A stretch of 6,458 bases of DNA, from NCBI GenBank assembly GCA_030619425.1, contig JAUXBJ010000117.1:1-6458 (forward strand), given 5' to 3'. Source of the DNA: a bacterium (GTDB lineage: Bacteria > Zixibacteria > MSB-5A5 > GN15 > FEB-12). Both the position numbers and the translations under genes were made by a program. The notes under the pieces were generated by a model. That model had not been told where the DNA came from and did not search any database. It saw nothing but the letters and a program-made list of their open reading frames with translations. Below are positions 5,396-6,458 of this stretch, one piece after another (within the stretch, counting starts at the first letter, position 1; each line of letters opens with the position of its first letter).

Positions 5396-6458
5396 TTAGC
5401 TCTTGTCTTCGATGCCGGATGTTATCGGTTCGGTCTCAGGTTCGGTTTCGACCATTTCCGTGGCCTCGGCCGGTCGCTGGAGCGTTAGTGTTGTGGTCGG
5501 TGGCTGCTTATCGGCAAGCATGATCTTGTCTACAAAGTCGAGGTTGTAGTTCCCGCCGGCGAAATCCGGGTGTTCAATCACGCGCTGGTGAAACGGAATA
5601 GTAGTCGGGATGCCATCGACAATGAACTCTCGAAGGGCGTTCTTCATGCGAAGCAGCGCCTGCTTACGGTCACGACCCTTACAGACCAGCTTGGCGATCA
5701 TCGAATCGTAAAACGGCGGAATGGTGTAGGTGGTATAGACCGCCCGATCGACCCGAACCCCGGGACCACCCGGAATGTGCAACCCGACGATTTTCCCCGG
5801 TGTCGGTCGGAAACCCTTCTCGACATCCTCGGCGTTGATGCGGCACTCGATGACAGCCCATTTCGGGATCAACTCTTCCGGTCGATAAGTAACCTTCTCA
5901 CCCATAGCCACTCGTATCTGGTCTACCACCAGGTCGATCTCGTAAGCCTCTTCGGTTACCGGGTGCTCGACCTGGATACGGGTGTTCATCTCCATGAAAT
6001 AGAAGTTGCGATCGTCGTCGACCAGGAACTCGATCGTTCCCACGCCGCGGTAGTCCACCAACTTGGCGCCTCGCACCGCTGCCTCACCCATTTCTTTGCG
6101 CAACTCGGGAGTCATCAGGGGAGAGGGGGTTTCCTCGATCAGCTTTTGGTGACGCCTCTGAATCGAGCAGTCACGTTCGCCGAGGAAGTAATAGTTGCCG
6201 TGGGTATCGCCGATAATCTGAATTTCAACATGATGCGGCCCGAGGATCAATCTTTCCAGGTACAGATCGGGGTTGCCGAAAGAGTTGGCCGCCTCGGTCG
6301 ACGCAATATGAAACCCCCGCTCCAGTTCCGCCTCGTTGCGACACATGCGCATCCCTTTGCCGCCGCCGCCGGCCACTGCCTTGAGCATGACGGGGAAACC
6401 GATCTCGTGAGCTACCCGGGATGTCTCCCGAAATGTCCGGACGATACCATCGGAGCCG
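5396..6458 (-). CDS. accC: Biotin carboxylase (acetyl-/acyl-CoA carboxylase subunit), N-terminus missing
   Basis: This enzyme uses ATP and bicarbonate to carboxylate biotin on a carrier protein (AccB/BCCP), the first half-reaction of acetyl-CoA carboxylase, in the cytoplasm. The reading frame runs off the window edge: 353 residues are visible, and matching the ATP-grasp lysine in MLKAVAGGGGKGMR to E. coli Lys159 implies about 130 N-terminal residues lie outside. The ATG at 6388 is therefore internal, since the frame continues upstream as GSDGIVRTFRETS, which fits the family. Visible landmarks, in order, are the glycine-rich ATP loop, the CSIQRRHQK segment, the EFLVDDDRNFYFMEMN metal-binding strand, the catalytic RIQVEHPVTE motif, ECRINAED, PTPGKI and PPFYDSMIAKL. 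After the usual end (about FVDKIML) there is an extra tail of about 35 residues rich in Thr, Pro and Glu. The stop lies 13 bases before gcvH. A homologous pyruvate or propionyl-CoA carboxylase subunit cannot be excluded without the neighbours upstream. Confidence 0.95.
   Translation of the reverse strand, partial: GSDGIVRTFRETSRVAHEIGFPVMLKAVAGGGGKGMRMCRNEAELERGFHIASTEAANSFGNPDLYLERLILGPHHVEIQIIGDTHGNYYFLGERDCSIQRRHQKLIEETPSPLMTPELRKEMGEAAVRGAKLVDYRGVGTIEFLVDDDRNFYFMEMNTRIQVEHPVTEEAYEIDLVVDQIRVAMGEKVTYRPEELIPKWAVIECRINAEDVEKGFRPTPGKIVGLHIPGGPGVRVDRAVYTTYTIPPFYDSMIAKLVCKGRDRKQALLRMKNALREFIVDGIPTTIPFHQRVIEHPDFAGGNYNLDFVDKIMLADKQPPTTTLTLQRPAEATEMVETEPETEPITSGIEDKS

Noticed and set aside
5396..6388. 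ATG at 6388 as the start of biotin carboxylase
   Set aside because: The frame stays open upstream to the window edge and encodes family-like sequence (GSDGIVRTFRETS...EIGFPV) just before the ATP-grasp lysine. The ATG is an internal methionine.

Overview
The window carries one tightly packed run of seven genes, all on the minus strand (read from high to low coordinates), followed by about 440 bases of non-coding, repeat-rich DNA at the low-coordinate end. In transcription order the genes are: the C-terminal three quarters of a biotin carboxylase (accC, cut by the window edge); gcvH, the lipoyl carrier of the glycine cleavage system; gcvPA, subunit 1 of the split glycine decarboxylase (P-protein); two small paralogous zinc-ribbon/DUF2007-like proteins; an exported thioredoxin-like protein with a helical-repeat C-terminus; and gcvPB, the PLP-binding subunit 2 of glycine decarboxylase. 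Gaps are 13, 50, -20 (overlap), 0, 28 and 42 bases, so a single transcript is likely.

GcvPA and GcvPB together form the PLP-dependent decarboxylase. It removes CO2 from glycine and passes the aminomethyl group to the lipoyl arm of GcvH (Lys63). The aminomethyltransferase (GcvT) and dihydrolipoamide dehydrogenase (L-protein) needed to finish the cycle are not in the window. Biotin carboxylase belongs to acyl-CoA carboxylation, a separate pathway. It shares with GcvH only the use of a swinging-arm cofactor. The three genes between gcvPA and gcvPB have no known role in glycine cleavage. The two zinc-ribbon proteins should be cytoplasmic, while the thioredoxin-like protein has a signal peptide and should act outside the inner membrane.

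The non-coding end (1-443) is not featureless. It contains a 161-bp element (232-392) bounded by about 22-bp imperfect terminal inverted repeats and holding a long internal inverted repeat. A third copy of the same terminus ends at 176, suggesting a second, related, possibly truncated element. A strong hairpin (114-153), followed on the minus strand by a short T-rich stretch, could end the operon transcript or be part of that second element.

The organism is a bacterium of moderately high GC. The split P-protein, GTG starts, GGAGG-type ribosome binding sites and a Sec-type signal peptide fit a Gram-negative, uncultured-lineage genome. The protein style recalls FCB-group or Zixibacteria-like genomes, but that is an impression from memory and not shown by the sequence. 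I see no defence system, CRISPR array, prophage or transposase here. The most unusual items are the interrupted glycine decarboxylase operon and the palindromic repeat family.
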